Origin: Citrifermentans bemidjiense Bem
GTDB taxonomy: Bacteria > Desulfobacterota > Desulfuromonadia > Geobacterales > Geobacteraceae
NCBI RefSeq assembly: GCF_000020725.1
Contig: NC_011146.1
Span: forward strand, 4,096,001 to 4,160,000
Reading direction: 5' to 3'
DNA length: 64,000 bases
Positions 7,901 through 16,571 of the stretch are shown here, piece after piece. Position 1 is the stretch's first letter; every line of letters begins with the position of its first letter. The position numbers and the translations under genes are program-made. Under the pieces are notes generated by a model. It had not been told where the DNA came from. It made no database searches and saw only the letters and a list, made by a program, of their open reading frames with translations.

Positions 7901-9021
7901 TTGAACGCCACCGCTACATCCTCGACTTCACTTTGGCCTCCTTGCTCCGCAGGAAGGGGAAGAACTCCGCCCTTCTCGTTGTCTACATCCTTGTAGTGTT
8001 CGTAGCGGCTTCAGTTCTGTTCTTCACCCATGCCTTACAGTACGAGGCGTCGCTGCTGCTCGAAGACGCGCCCGATATCGTGGTCCAAAACACCCTGACT
8101 GGACGCCAGCATCCTGTCCCGGTCAAGTGGCGCCGGTCCATCGGCGAGATCCGCGGCGTCGCCTCTGTAGCACCAAGGCTCTGGGGGTACCAATACGATA
8201 AAGCATTTGCTGCGAACTACACCCTCCTGGTACCTGTTAAAGACGAGCCGCCGTCAGGAAGTATCGATATCGGCAGCGCCATCTCCCGCACCCGCAACGC
8301 CTATCCCGGCGATATCATCTCCCTCCCCGGAAGCGATGGCCGCCCCCATGCCTTTACCATCCGGCAGACGCTCTCCTCGGAATCGCAACTCCTGACCGGG
8401 GACCTCATGGTTCTTTCGGAGAAGGACTTCAGGGAGCTTTCCGGTATCCCCAAAGATCAGGCGACAGATCTCGTGCTGCGGGTCCCGAACGCCCGGGAGC
8501 AGCGGACCGTAGCGGCGAAGATCACCCGGCTTTACCCTGAGGCGCGCCCCATCTTGCGCGAGGAGATGCGACGGACTTATGACGCCGTTTATGGCTGGCG
8601 TTCGTCCCTTCTGCTGGTTGTCTTCAGCGGAGCAGGTTTGGCTTTCTTTATCTTTGCCTGGGACAAGGCTACGGGCATCTCTGCCGAGGAAAGAAAAGAA
8701 ATCGGCATCCTGAAGGCTATCGGGTGGGAAACTTCGGACATACTGTTGATGAAATTCTGGGAGGGAATCGTCATTTCGCTTTGTTCTTTCCTGGCGGGAA
8801 GCATCCTTGCCTACTTCCATGTCTTTGCGTCTTCCTCTGCACTATTTCTTCCCGTCCTTAAAGGATGGTCGACCCTCTATCCCACCTTCAGGCTTCAGCC
8901 GTCCATCGATTACTGGCAGCTTGCGGTCCTCTTCTTCTTGACGGTGATTCCCTATACCATCGCGACCATTATCCCTTTCTGGCGCGCGGCAACGATCGAT
9001 CCCGATGTGGCGATGAGGTGA
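7897..9021 (+). CDS. FtsX/MacB-type ABC transporter permease
   Basis: A 374-residue permease with the FtsX-family plan: one N-terminal membrane helix (about 22-45), a large extracytoplasmic domain (about 46-225), then three C-terminal helices (near 228-250, 283-308 and 340-365). ERKEIGILKAIGW, ahead of the C-terminal helices, is the typical coupling region. The GTG start overlaps the previous stop. Such exporters (MacB, LolCE) move lipoproteins, peptides or drive periplasmic work rather than import. The ATPase follows 7 bp later. Substrate unknown; context suggests metalloprotein assembly or export. Confidence 0.9.
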   Translation: MIERHRYILDFTLASLLRRKGKNSALLVVYILVVFVAASVLFFTHALQYEASLLLEDAPDIVVQNTLTGRQHPVPVKWRRSIGEIRGVASVAPRLWGYQYDKAFAANYTLLVPVKDEPPSGSIDIGSAISRTRNAYPGDIISLPGSDGRPHAFTIRQTLSSESQLLTGDLMVLSEKDFRELSGIPKDQATDLVLRVPNAREQRTVAAKITRLYPEARPILREEMRRTYDAVYGWRSSLLLVVFSGAGLAFFIFAWDKATGISAEERKEIGILKAIGWETSDILLMKFWEGIVISLCSFLAGSILAYFHVFASSSALFLPVLKGWSTLYPTFRLQPSIDYWQLAVLFFLTVIPYTIATIIPFWRAATIDPDVAMR

Positions 9022-9028
9022 ACGCAGT

Positions 9029-9715
9029 ATGATCTCCGTTCAGAACGTAGTGAAGATCTTCAACGGCGGGCGACCGAACGAGTTGCGCGCGGTCCGGGAG
9101 GTTTCCCTGGAGATCGGGTTGGACCAGGCCACGGCCCTGGTGGGACCGAGCGGATCGGGAAAGACGACGCTCCTCTCTTTGATTGGATGCATGGCCCGCC
9201 CCACATCCGGCCGCATCTTCGTCAAGGAAGAGGAGGTCACCAGCCTCCCTGAGCGGTTTCTTGCCGGGATCCGAAGATCGACCTTCGGGTTCGTCTTTCA
9301 GCGGCACAATCTGATAAAGGGAATTTCCGTGCTGGAGAACGTCATGGCGCCCGCTTACCCCGAGGGGGAACCTTTCCCGCAGCTTCGGCAAAGGGCCCTC
9401 GATACCTTGGAGCGGTTGAACCTGAAGCAGCGTGCGGACGCTAAGGTGGAGTGGCTTTCCGGAGGGGAGGCGCAGAGGGTGGCAATCGCTCGCGCCATGA
9501 TTAACCGTCCAGCCGTCATGATAGCCGATGAGCCGACGGCGCACCTCGATACGAAGTTGTCCTACGACTTCATGTCGCTTATGAAGGAAGTGAAAGACGC
9601 CGGGACCGCGGTTATCCTTGCCAGCCACGACCCCATCGTCTATGGCTGCGACCTTATCGGCCGGGTAGTGGAGTTGCGTGACGGGCGGGTAGTGACCGAG
9701 AGGAACCCGAGGTGA
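9029..9715 (+). CDS. LolD/MacB-type ABC transporter ATPase
   Basis: A 228-residue cytoplasmic ATPase pairing with the FtsX-like permease just upstream. It has Walker A GPSGSGKTT (about 39-47), Q-loop region FGFVFQRHNL, signature LSGGEAQRVAIARA, Walker B VMIADEPTAHLD and the H-loop SHD. The Gln-to-Glu change in the signature (LSGGE) is normal for the LolD/MacB group. It ends in a GTGA overlap with the following membrane protein, so it is translated with it. Confidence 0.95.
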   Translation: MISVQNVVKIFNGGRPNELRAVREVSLEIGLDQATALVGPSGSGKTTLLSLIGCMARPTSGRIFVKEEEVTSLPERFLAGIRRSTFGFVFQRHNLIKGISVLENVMAPAYPEGEPFPQLRQRALDTLERLNLKQRADAKVEWLSGGEAQRVAIARAMINRPAVMIADEPTAHLDTKLSYDFMSLMKEVKDAGTAVILASHDPIVYGCDLIGRVVELRDGRVVTERNPR

Positions 9716-10710
9716 CACTCTCTCCGGGAATAGTCGCCCTGCTTGTATCTTCTCTGCTGGTCAGCATGATGTTGCTTATCGCCGCCAAGGAAGGAGCGTC
9801 GATTATCCGGCACTGGAACATGACCAGCGGAAGCGAGCTTCAACTTGCCCTGGAGCGCCGGACCTATCTCATCTCCACCATCGTCGCTATCTTCCTGCCG
9901 CTGCAACTTTTCTCCCTGTTTCTGTTTATCAACACCGTGGACGGCATCAGTCACCTTTTCACTGGCGCCATGTGCGCAGCGGGTACGCTGAAGGTGAACC
10001 GGTTCGGATATCCCACCTTGTTCCTGAAGATGGTGACTTTCCTGTTGGCAGGGATATGGCTCATACTGAACCATGCAGACAATGAAGGGCGAGACTACCC
10101 TCTAATTCGGGTGAAGTACTGGTTGCTGTTGTTAATAGTCCCTGTCTTGCTCATTGAAACCATACTGCAAGCCTCTTTTTTCTGGCGGCTCCGCCCGGAC
10201 GTCATCACCTCGTGCTGCGGCGCTCTCTTTAGCAAAGGTTCGGGAACCCTGGCATCCGACATCGTTGCCGCTCCAGTGGTTCCCGTGGCAGTAGCTTTCT
10301 TTGGGATAATAGCCGCAGCAATTGCATCTGGCGGGTTATTTCTCAAGACCAAGCGCGGTGCTGCTTCGTTCGGCTGCATAAGCGGGATAGCCTTCATCAC
10401 CGCGATCATTGCGGTTATTTCTTTCATCTCCGTATATATCTACGAGCTCCCCTCGCACCATTGCCCGTTCTGTTTGCTCCATCGGGAGTATCACTTCATC
10501 GGATACCTGCTGTACGCGCTTCTTTTCTCTGGAGTTGTAGCCGGTGCCGGTGTGGGCGTGCTTCACCGATTCAAAAAGGTAGCGAGCATTAAAGGCCCGC
10601 TACTGCAGATGCAGCAAAAGCTGACGGTTGTCGCCCTGGCATCGTTCGCGACAACGGCACTGATCGTCATCTGGAAGATGGCCTCTTCGACGTTGAGGCT
10701 GTTTACTTAG
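9712..10710 (+). CDS. Polytopic membrane protein with CPFC motif, last gene of the NosL operon
   Basis: A 332-residue protein with about eight hydrophobic segments, starting GTG in overlap with the ATPase. Near the C-terminus HHCPFCLLHREYHFIGY resembles the CxxC-bearing loop-helix of DsbB/VKOR-type thiol oxidoreductases, but overall similarity to those families is not evident to me. Other Cys groups (MCAAG, SCCGAL, GCISG) could be redox-active or bind metal. In a cluster with a thioredoxin-like lipoprotein and two CxxCGM proteins, a role in thiol or metal redox across the membrane is plausible but inferred. Confidence 0.75.
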   Translation: MTLSPGIVALLVSSLLVSMMLLIAAKEGASIIRHWNMTSGSELQLALERRTYLISTIVAIFLPLQLFSLFLFINTVDGISHLFTGAMCAAGTLKVNRFGYPTLFLKMVTFLLAGIWLILNHADNEGRDYPLIRVKYWLLLLIVPVLLIETILQASFFWRLRPDVITSCCGALFSKGSGTLASDIVAAPVVPVAVAFFGIIAAAIASGGLFLKTKRGAASFGCISGIAFITAIIAVISFISVYIYELPSHHCPFCLLHREYHFIGYLLYALLFSGVVAGAGVGVLHRFKKVASIKGPLLQMQQKLTVVALASFATTALIVIWKMASSTLRLFT

Positions 10711-11611
10711 CCCCGTTTTCTCCCTTCGCTACTACGCTGTTTACTGACAGTCTCAGGTTGTCAAAGACAATCCCTCTCTCAGCCCCGCCCGTCGTGGCGC
10801 TGATGTGCAGGTGCGGCTCCAGCGTGTTGCCGGAATTCCCGACGTTACCTAGTAACTCTCCAGCAGAAACGACTTGGCCAGCTTTCACCTTAATAGTGCC
10901 GCGCTTTAAATGCGCCAGGAAGAGTTCCGTGTCGGCGCACTTCATGACCAGATGATTTCCCGCCGGATGTTCCACATCCGGACGTCCGGGTGCATTGTCC
11001 GGCAACCCGTCCTGAGCGAACAGGATGGTTCCCGCGCAGGGGCTGGATATCCTCTCCCCGAAGATTTCATAGGCAGCTAAGGAGCGGGGAGCAATGCCGT
11101 CGGCCCGATTGCCGAAACCGTTTAACTTAACAACGTCAAAGGCGAGCCTGCTTCCGCCTAACACATGAAACGGATTAGTAATCATGCTGCTTCCGCCCTG
11201 GAGCACGTAGTAATTTCCTGAAGCTAACGGGAATGACAGGTTGAGGGCGCTTTCCGGCTGATGAAACGCTGCAACGGCCAAGACATCCAGCACCACGAAC
11301 AGAAGAAGAGCAAGCAGGGAGATAGAAAAGCGCAACCTGCTCCAATGCCTGGCTTTATCGTTGAACTTCGTACCTCGCATCGAGTAGGCAACTGCGAGAA
11401 CAAACAGAACCAGGGAAGCAAAACGCAGGTAGTAGCTGGTAAGCGCCCAGGGGGCAGTCAGAAATGCAAACGCAACGACGCTGCCACAGGTTGCGGTCGA
11501 TAGAGCCCATTCAAGCCGGTGCCGAGGCTTGCCCCTTACCAGCCACACCAATGCAGCAGCAACGAGGCATGGCGGGTAAAGTGCGAAAATGTACTGAAGA
11601 AGTGCTTTCAC
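10703..11611 (-). CDS. Membrane-anchored M23-like (LytM fold) protein
   Basis: A 302-residue protein with four or five hydrophobic segments in the first 120 residues, then an extracytoplasmic M23-type domain: ISSPCAGTIL, GNHLVMKC, LFLAHLKRGTIKVKAGQ, GNVGNSGNTLEPHLHIS. The HLH part of the zinc site is present. The usual HxxxD is represented by RLAFD, with Arg at the His position, so hydrolase activity is doubtful; it may be a degenerate LytM activator. Its 3' end overlaps the convergent CPFC gene by 8 bp. It heads a minus-strand series of envelope proteins with 11625-12863 upstream. Confidence 0.8.
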   Translation of the reverse strand: MKALLQYIFALYPPCLVAAALVWLVRGKPRHRLEWALSTATCGSVVAFAFLTAPWALTSYYLRFASLVLFVLAVAYSMRGTKFNDKARHWSRLRFSISLLALLLFVVLDVLAVAAFHQPESALNLSFPLASGNYYVLQGGSSMITNPFHVLGGSRLAFDVVKLNGFGNRADGIAPRSLAAYEIFGERISSPCAGTILFAQDGLPDNAPGRPDVEHPAGNHLVMKCADTELFLAHLKRGTIKVKAGQVVSAGELLGNVGNSGNTLEPHLHISATTGGAERGIVFDNLRLSVNSVVAKGENGAK

Positions 11612-11624
11612 GTTTGATCTCAGG

Positions 11625-12863
11625 TCAGCTGGGCGACCTGGGGAAAAGGAGCGTCAAGTCCCCCTTGCGGAGGGTCAATTCGGATTTATTTCCACTGGAC
11701 CCCTTGATATAGGAAACACTCAAGGTCTCGCTCGATTTCGTTATCTGCATCATGTCGAACAAAGACATACCTGCCGTCTCGCGGCCATTCAAGGCAATAA
11801 GTTCGTCACCGACCGACAATCCAGCTTTGTCTGCGGCACTCCCTTTCCATAAACCGCTCACGATAGCCTTACCCTTCTCATAAGAGACTGCGAATCCGTA
11901 AGACATCATCTCCTTTTCAAGATGCCGATCGTCGAACGGCTTCAAGTACAGAAGAGAGGCTGGGTAATCGATGGTCACCATGAAATTCTTCAGATATGCG
12001 GCGCCCAGGGTCATAACATCTTCGAAGCGGTTAGAGAAAATCGCCGCATTCTCTATGGTTATGGGGCCTGATGCTATTCGATCCGTTTTGACCAAGTAGC
12101 TTTCTCTGTCTTTGCCGAATACTCCTGCTCCCATCGAGCCGTTGGAGCTGATGTATTCTCCACTCTTGAAGTGAGGCAGCTTGTTGAGGGTGGACAGAGG
12201 AAAAGAGGCGATCGCATCGTGTCCGGTATCGACCATGCAGTCGAGAGCTACCGAGCCGTCTACTTCGCATTTCATGGTAGGCGCAAATCCGAACTTCATG
12301 TTTTTCCACATCGGCAACTTCATCGCACCGTCAAAGGAGCGTCCTTCGGATTTACTCAGGAACGTCACTCGCTGATTCCGGTAATCCAGCTGAACCGTAA
12401 AAAACCTGAGAAAATTGGAACCGAGCAAGCCGTCGATCTTCGGGTTGAATTTTTTCATATCGACAACAGCAGCTGCGCAGTCTGAAACGGCGGCTTTCCC
12501 TACGCTTATTCTGTTCACCTGAACCAGGCGAACGTCTTTTTTGTTCCCCGCTGAGTCTGCAACCTTATTCGTCACCGAGTCCTTGAACGCGAATCTTTTG
12601 GCGACCTGTTCGTCTATGACGGTAAGGGCACCTGTATCCACCATGAAAGTCAGATCCTCTGGGGAATCGTCGATTCTGACCTTTACGGTGAGAAGATGGG
12701 CCATCTGCTCTGCCTTGACAGATTCATCGTTGGTCAAGATGCTCTGAGGCGAGCCGCCCCGAACCATGGAGACCCCCTTGATTGCCGAGCAACCGGTATT
12801 AAGCAAACCGACCAGCAGAAAACAGATCAAAAACAGTGACTGACGAGAATGAAAAGGTTTCAT
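11625..12863 (-). CDS. Lipoprotein with retropepsin-like aspartyl protease and PDZ domains
   Basis: A 412-residue lipoprotein (signal peptide, then LNTGC with Cys25). Two aspartyl-protease-type motifs, MVDTGA (Asp76) and MVDTGH (Asp212), each sit in a clan-AA-like half, recalling bacterial retropepsin-like or gag-asp families. A C-terminal PDZ domain follows (about 320-405, with GSAADKAGLSVGDELIALNG). Having both DTG motifs in one chain would allow a pseudo-dimeric active site, as in pepsins. It lies 13 bp upstream of the M23-like gene and 41 bp downstream of the HExxH lipoprotein, suggesting a protease operon acting in the periplasm or outer membrane. Confidence 0.8.
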   Translation of the reverse strand: MKPFHSRQSLFLICFLLVGLLNTGCSAIKGVSMVRGGSPQSILTNDESVKAEQMAHLLTVKVRIDDSPEDLTFMVDTGALTVIDEQVAKRFAFKDSVTNKVADSAGNKKDVRLVQVNRISVGKAAVSDCAAAVVDMKKFNPKIDGLLGSNFLRFFTVQLDYRNQRVTFLSKSEGRSFDGAMKLPMWKNMKFGFAPTMKCEVDGSVALDCMVDTGHDAIASFPLSTLNKLPHFKSGEYISSNGSMGAGVFGKDRESYLVKTDRIASGPITIENAAIFSNRFEDVMTLGAAYLKNFMVTIDYPASLLYLKPFDDRHLEKEMMSYGFAVSYEKGKAIVSGLWKGSAADKAGLSVGDELIALNGRETAGMSLFDMMQITKSSETLSVSYIKGSSGNKSELTLRKGDLTLLFPRSPS

Positions 12864-12904
12864 ATTGAAAATCCTTTAGACACCAACGCTCGCTATCCTG
12901 GGTG

Positions 12905-13672
12905 TCATTTTGAAGTGGCCGCATATGAGTTCTCAAAACTTTCTCCTGATTTTACCTTGTCGATCAGTTTCAGGAGTCCCTCTCTGCCGGCTTTCCGATG
13001 CCAGGTTCTAACCTCGTGCCCAGCCAACGTATAGACCACATACATCTTTCCAGGCACGCCTAACGCACAATCAACGTCGCCATACTTCCCTGCAGCCTTG
13101 TTCCACCCCTTTAGCGTCACCAGGTCATCCAGCCTGGGAGTGTCCATCTTCTGGGCCACGATCCGCTCCCATACCTTTTCCGAATGTCTTGGCTCTTCAC
13201 TTACAACAACCGCAAGCCCCTCGTCAAACCAGGTGGGGATGGAATTCATTCCGAAAATTCCATCGAACTTCGCATCCATTCTCGTTCTTAGTTCCGCGTG
13301 CGACCATTCATGTGTCAGGATTGGAACCGTGAGTCCTCTTGGAGAGATTAAAACTTTCGATTTGCCTAGGTCTTTCCCGCGGGGCTTCCCGCCGCCTATG
13401 CCGGCGAAGCATTCTTCCGTCGAACAAGCAAGTATGTCCGGTTGGCTGGTGATGCTGCCGTAAAAATTAGTAATATTTGTTCTCGCCACGGCGACAACTT
13501 GCCTAAAGTCTTCTCTTTGGGCTAGTGACATCTCCTTGTTAACGAACACCCTTGGAGCAAGCTCCTCCATCCCCAGCGCGGACGGAGGCAATAAATAAGC
13601 TTTTGCTCCATTGAACTCAGTACATCCGGACAGCAATAAGAGAAGTAGGATCAATCCGTACCTTGGGCTCAT
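12905..13672 (-). CDS. HExxH zinc-metalloprotease-like lipoprotein
   Basis: A 255-residue lipoprotein (LLLLSGC, Cys17). The motif HEWSH (121-125) is a zinc-binding HExxH, and WFDEGLAVVVSEE places Glu151 about 26 residues on as the probable third ligand, the gluzincin (peptidase MA-like) pattern. CSTEEC could form a disulfide. I cannot assign a named family. It is first in a row of three minus-strand envelope hydrolase-like genes. GC content here is lower than in the core genes to the right, hinting at an acquired segment. Confidence 0.75.
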   Translation of the reverse strand: MSPRYGLILLLLLLSGCTEFNGAKAYLLPPSALGMEELAPRVFVNKEMSLAQREDFRQVVAVARTNITNFYGSITSQPDILACSTEECFAGIGGGKPRGKDLGKSKVLISPRGLTVPILTHEWSHAELRTRMDAKFDGIFGMNSIPTWFDEGLAVVVSEEPRHSEKVWERIVAQKMDTPRLDDLVTLKGWNKAAGKYGDVDCALGVPGKMYVVYTLAGHEVRTWHRKAGREGLLKLIDKVKSGESFENSYAATSK

Positions 13673-13712
13673 ACTTTTCCCCTTTCAGCTGTTGCCGCGC
13701 GGAGTGGGATGG

Positions 13713-14396
13713 TCAATATGCGGCCACTTTGCAGAGGTAGTGATAGAGAGGGGCGATGGTTCCGAAGCCGGAAACTAAGTCCGAGATCAACGTCTTGTCG
13801 ATAAAGCTGTCCGTAACTGGTTGATTGCTGGCAAGGTAAATACTTTTTCTGTTGTACCAGTCATTCAACTCGGCCGGGATGCCGGGCTTCAAGGGGCGCT
13901 TGTATCTATCGCCCTCGATTGTGAAGACATTCTGGCTTGAGAAGAATGAAGTCGCCGAATGGAATTTAGCCGGTTTGGAGTCTATAGATTTCCTGAACCT
14001 GTCCATGGTTTCGCGGCTGGCGCTGTAGAAGCCCATGCCGTAACGGTAAGAGTCCGGGGAAATCTCGAAGAAATACGCCGGGTAATCCTTCCACTCGATC
14101 CTCGGCCGCTTGAAGGTAATCCAGTGACTTGTCTTGTACGGGGACTTGTCCCTTGAGAACCGCGTATCCCGATAGATGCGGGAAATCGTCTTGTTCAACG
14201 CAGGCCTTACTTCCAAATCAGGATCGAGGCTCTGCATAAATGGCCCTAGTCCAGCTGCCAATGACTGCAAAGGCTTCAGGACATTATCCTGGTAATCTGA
14301 TTTATGAAGCTCGAACCATTGCTTGTTGTTGTTATCGTTCAGATTTCTGAGAAATTGGAACGTCCCGGCAGGAAATCCCTCGAATTTTTCTATCAT
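13713..14396 (-). CDS. DUF2461 family protein
   Basis: A 227-residue cytoplasmic protein. The N-terminus (FLRNLNDNNNKQWFELHKSDY) and the central RIYRDTRFSRDKSPYKTS are characteristic of DUF2461 (TIGR02453). Members are widespread, single-domain proteins of unknown biochemical function. Length is normal for the family. The gene is separate from the protease-like series (40 bp gap), and its start is followed upstream by a 540-bp intergenic region. Confidence 0.9.
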   Translation of the reverse strand: MIEKFEGFPAGTFQFLRNLNDNNNKQWFELHKSDYQDNVLKPLQSLAAGLGPFMQSLDPDLEVRPALNKTISRIYRDTRFSRDKSPYKTSHWITFKRPRIEWKDYPAYFFEISPDSYRYGMGFYSASRETMDRFRKSIDSKPAKFHSATSFFSSQNVFTIEGDRYKRPLKPGIPAELNDWYNRKSIYLASNQPVTDSFIDKTLISDLVSGFGTIAPLYHYLCKVAAY

Positions 14397-14935
14397 TTCA
14401 GTGTCCTTTTCCTCAGCTCGGCGTATCTCGCTCTAGATATATCCCGTGAACCTTCTCAAGCAGGGCTGATTTGGTTGTCTGTTTCAACATGCTCGCGCAT
14501 GACATCTCTCACCCTCACTTCAGGACTGGCTGCGGTCTGTTGTCGCTGCCACCCGTCATTTGAGTTTGCTTCGATTGTTTCGTCGCTCGAACAAGGGACT
14601 TTTCTCCGGGCACATCCGTAATGGAAACCGCGCAGCAGATTAGCACGCACAGCAGACCAACATCAATGGAAATTAATTTTGATTGGGATCACTTTTGAAC
14701 GGGTTGGTCGTGGCCAGAAAAGGGAAGGCTTTCCCATTCCTGCCGCTGGTAGCGAACGATGGGCTGACAGGGAGTGGTTGCGGCGGAGACTAAAACGCGA
14801 CTGCATCGGATGATGCAGCCGCGTATGGTTAAGAAGGCCGAGTTGTGGGTCATGGCAGGGTGAAGAAGAAGCAAGAATGGCGATGAGCCGTCGGCGCCGG
14901 ATGGGCTCTCACTTCGTGCCCGGTTTGCCGCCGTC
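14397..14935. other. Intergenic region between DUF2461 and radical SAM genes
   Basis: About 540 bp. Short open frames here have no family features or ribosome-binding sites. The only structure I can support is the terminator hairpin at 14795-14824 on the minus strand. The part at 14660-14700 is AT-rich (AATTAATTTTGATT) and may hold a promoter for the minus-strand DUF2461 gene. Confidence 0.5.
14795..14824 (-). terminator. Rho-independent terminator for the radical SAM gene
   Basis: On the minus strand a 13-position stem with one mismatch (ACGCGG-CTGCATC / GATGCAG-TCGCGT, 4-nt loop) is followed by GTTTTAG. It lies about 110 bp past the stop of the radical SAM gene. The T-tract is short, so efficiency is uncertain. 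Confidence 0.6.
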
Positions 14936-16441
14936 TTACCGGTCTCTGCCGTGGGAGCCGCAGATTTCTTCCGCTACGGTACGGAAATGAAAACCATAGA
15001 TGGTGAGGGTTATGGTCAACGGGAGAAGCCGCGGTTTCCTGACGAGGGTCCACAGGAAAATCTTCCAGTAGTGCAGCCGCTCCTTGCCGAGAATCCCCAG
15101 GAAAAGCACGGAGCGAAAGAAGGCCCTGATATCGCGCCGCTGCAGCATGGAAAAGGGGGAGGGTCCCAAAAGCCGGTACTGTTTCAGGAAGGTCATCAGC
15201 CGTGCATAGAAATGCTCGGGGGAGTAGATGGTCCTCATCAGGCGCTGGTACCCTTCGATCAGCACCTCCGGCCCCATTTTGGGAATATAGGTGAGGGCGG
15301 TATCGGTGTTGTTCCCGCTGCACGTGCTTATGATTCTTCCCTCGCGGCAGAGGCGGTTATAGAGCTTGGTGCCCCGAAGGACCATCAGTACCCCCACCAT
15401 GGCGGTGACGATGCCGCTTTCCTGGATGAAGCGGAACTGTTTCTCGAAGATGGCCGGCGAGTCGCTGTCGAAACCGACGATGAAGCCACCCTGCACCTGA
15501 AGCCCGGCCCGCTGGAGATAATGCACGGAGGCCACCAGATCGCGGTTGTAGTTCTGGAGCTTTCCGGTCTCCTTCAGCGAATCCTCTTCGGGACTCTCGA
15601 TCCCGATGAAGACCTCCTGGAACCCCGCGGCGACCATCATTTCTATGAGCTGCGGGTCGTCGGCAAGGTTTATGGAAGCCTCGGTATAGAAGAAGAAGGG
15701 GTACCCGCGGACCTTCATCCAGGACAGTATCGCCGGGAGAACTTCCTTTTTCAGCTTCCCTTTGTCGCCGATGAAGTTGTCGTCCACGAAGAAGACCCCG
15801 CCGCGCCACCCCGCCGCATAGAGCGCCTCCAACTCGGCAATCACTTGTTCCGGATTCTTGGTCCTGGGCCTATGGCCGAAGAGCTGGGTGATGTCGCAGA
15901 ACTCGCAGTCGAAGGGACAGCCGCGGGAGTACTGAATATTCATGGAAGCATAGTGGCGCATGTCGATAAGGGACCATTTGGGGATCGGCGTGCTGGAGAG
16001 GTCGGGGCGTCCCTCGGGGCGATAAAGCCGCTGCGGCGCCTCTTTGTCCAGGTCCGCCAGGAATCGGGGCAAGGTCTCCTCGGCCTCGCCCAAAAGGAGG
16101 TGGTTCGCCTCCGGGAATTCGTCGTGGCAGGTGGAAAAAAGCGGACCGCCGGCAACGGTCTTGACCCGCATGTCGCGGCATCGTGACAGAACTTGCCGTG
16201 CGGACTCCCTCTGCACGGTCATGGCGCTAACGAATACGTAGTCGGCCCGGAAGATGTCGGCGTCGGAGAGCGGCTCGACGTTGAGGTCGATCAGCCTCAT
16301 TTCCCAACTCTGCGGGAGCATCGCTGCGACAGTAAGAAGCCCCAGAGGAGGAAACGCCGCTTTCTTGCCGATAAACGGCATGGCGTGGCGGAAACTCCAA
16401 TAGGTATCGGGGTACTTGGGATAAACCAGTAGAACCTTCAT
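14936..16441 (-). CDS. B12-binding radical SAM protein (DUF4070 type)
   Basis: A 501-residue enzyme with an N-terminal cobalamin-binding-like domain (about 1-140, starting KVLLVYPKYPDTYWSF) and a radical SAM core whose 4Fe-4S motif is CPFDCEFC (Cys175, Cys179, Cys182). The C-terminal part matches the DUF4070 extension. The N-terminus and the SIQYSRGCPFDCEFCDIT-like core closely recall the group containing hopanoid C-2 methylase HpnP, but other members are uncharacterised and no hopanoid genes are in the window. The ATG has AGAGG upstream. Likely a radical methylase; substrate unknown. Confidence 0.85.
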   Translation of the reverse strand: MKVLLVYPKYPDTYWSFRHAMPFIGKKAAFPPLGLLTVAAMLPQSWEMRLIDLNVEPLSDADIFRADYVFVSAMTVQRESARQVLSRCRDMRVKTVAGGPLFSTCHDEFPEANHLLLGEAEETLPRFLADLDKEAPQRLYRPEGRPDLSSTPIPKWSLIDMRHYASMNIQYSRGCPFDCEFCDITQLFGHRPRTKNPEQVIAELEALYAAGWRGGVFFVDDNFIGDKGKLKKEVLPAILSWMKVRGYPFFFYTEASINLADDPQLIEMMVAAGFQEVFIGIESPEEDSLKETGKLQNYNRDLVASVHYLQRAGLQVQGGFIVGFDSDSPAIFEKQFRFIQESGIVTAMVGVLMVLRGTKLYNRLCREGRIISTCSGNNTDTALTYIPKMGPEVLIEGYQRLMRTIYSPEHFYARLMTFLKQYRLLGPSPFSMLQRRDIRAFFRSVLFLGILGKERLHYWKIFLWTLVRKPRLLPLTITLTIYGFHFRTVAEEICGSHGRDR

Positions 16442-16571
16442 TTTCGCCTCTTGGGAGCCTGCCCGAATTTTCGCGCTTCAAGATGTGAGGGCCTGCCGGG
16501 GGGTTATCATGACACATAGCATTGGGGCAGTTTAACTTTAGTCAGGATCAAGTCAATTCCGCTAACTTGAT

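Noticed and set aside
14951-16186. 411-codon plus-strand frame opposite the radical SAM gene
   Set aside because: Antisense shadow produced by high-GC codon bias; the minus strand has a complete, motif-verified enzyme.
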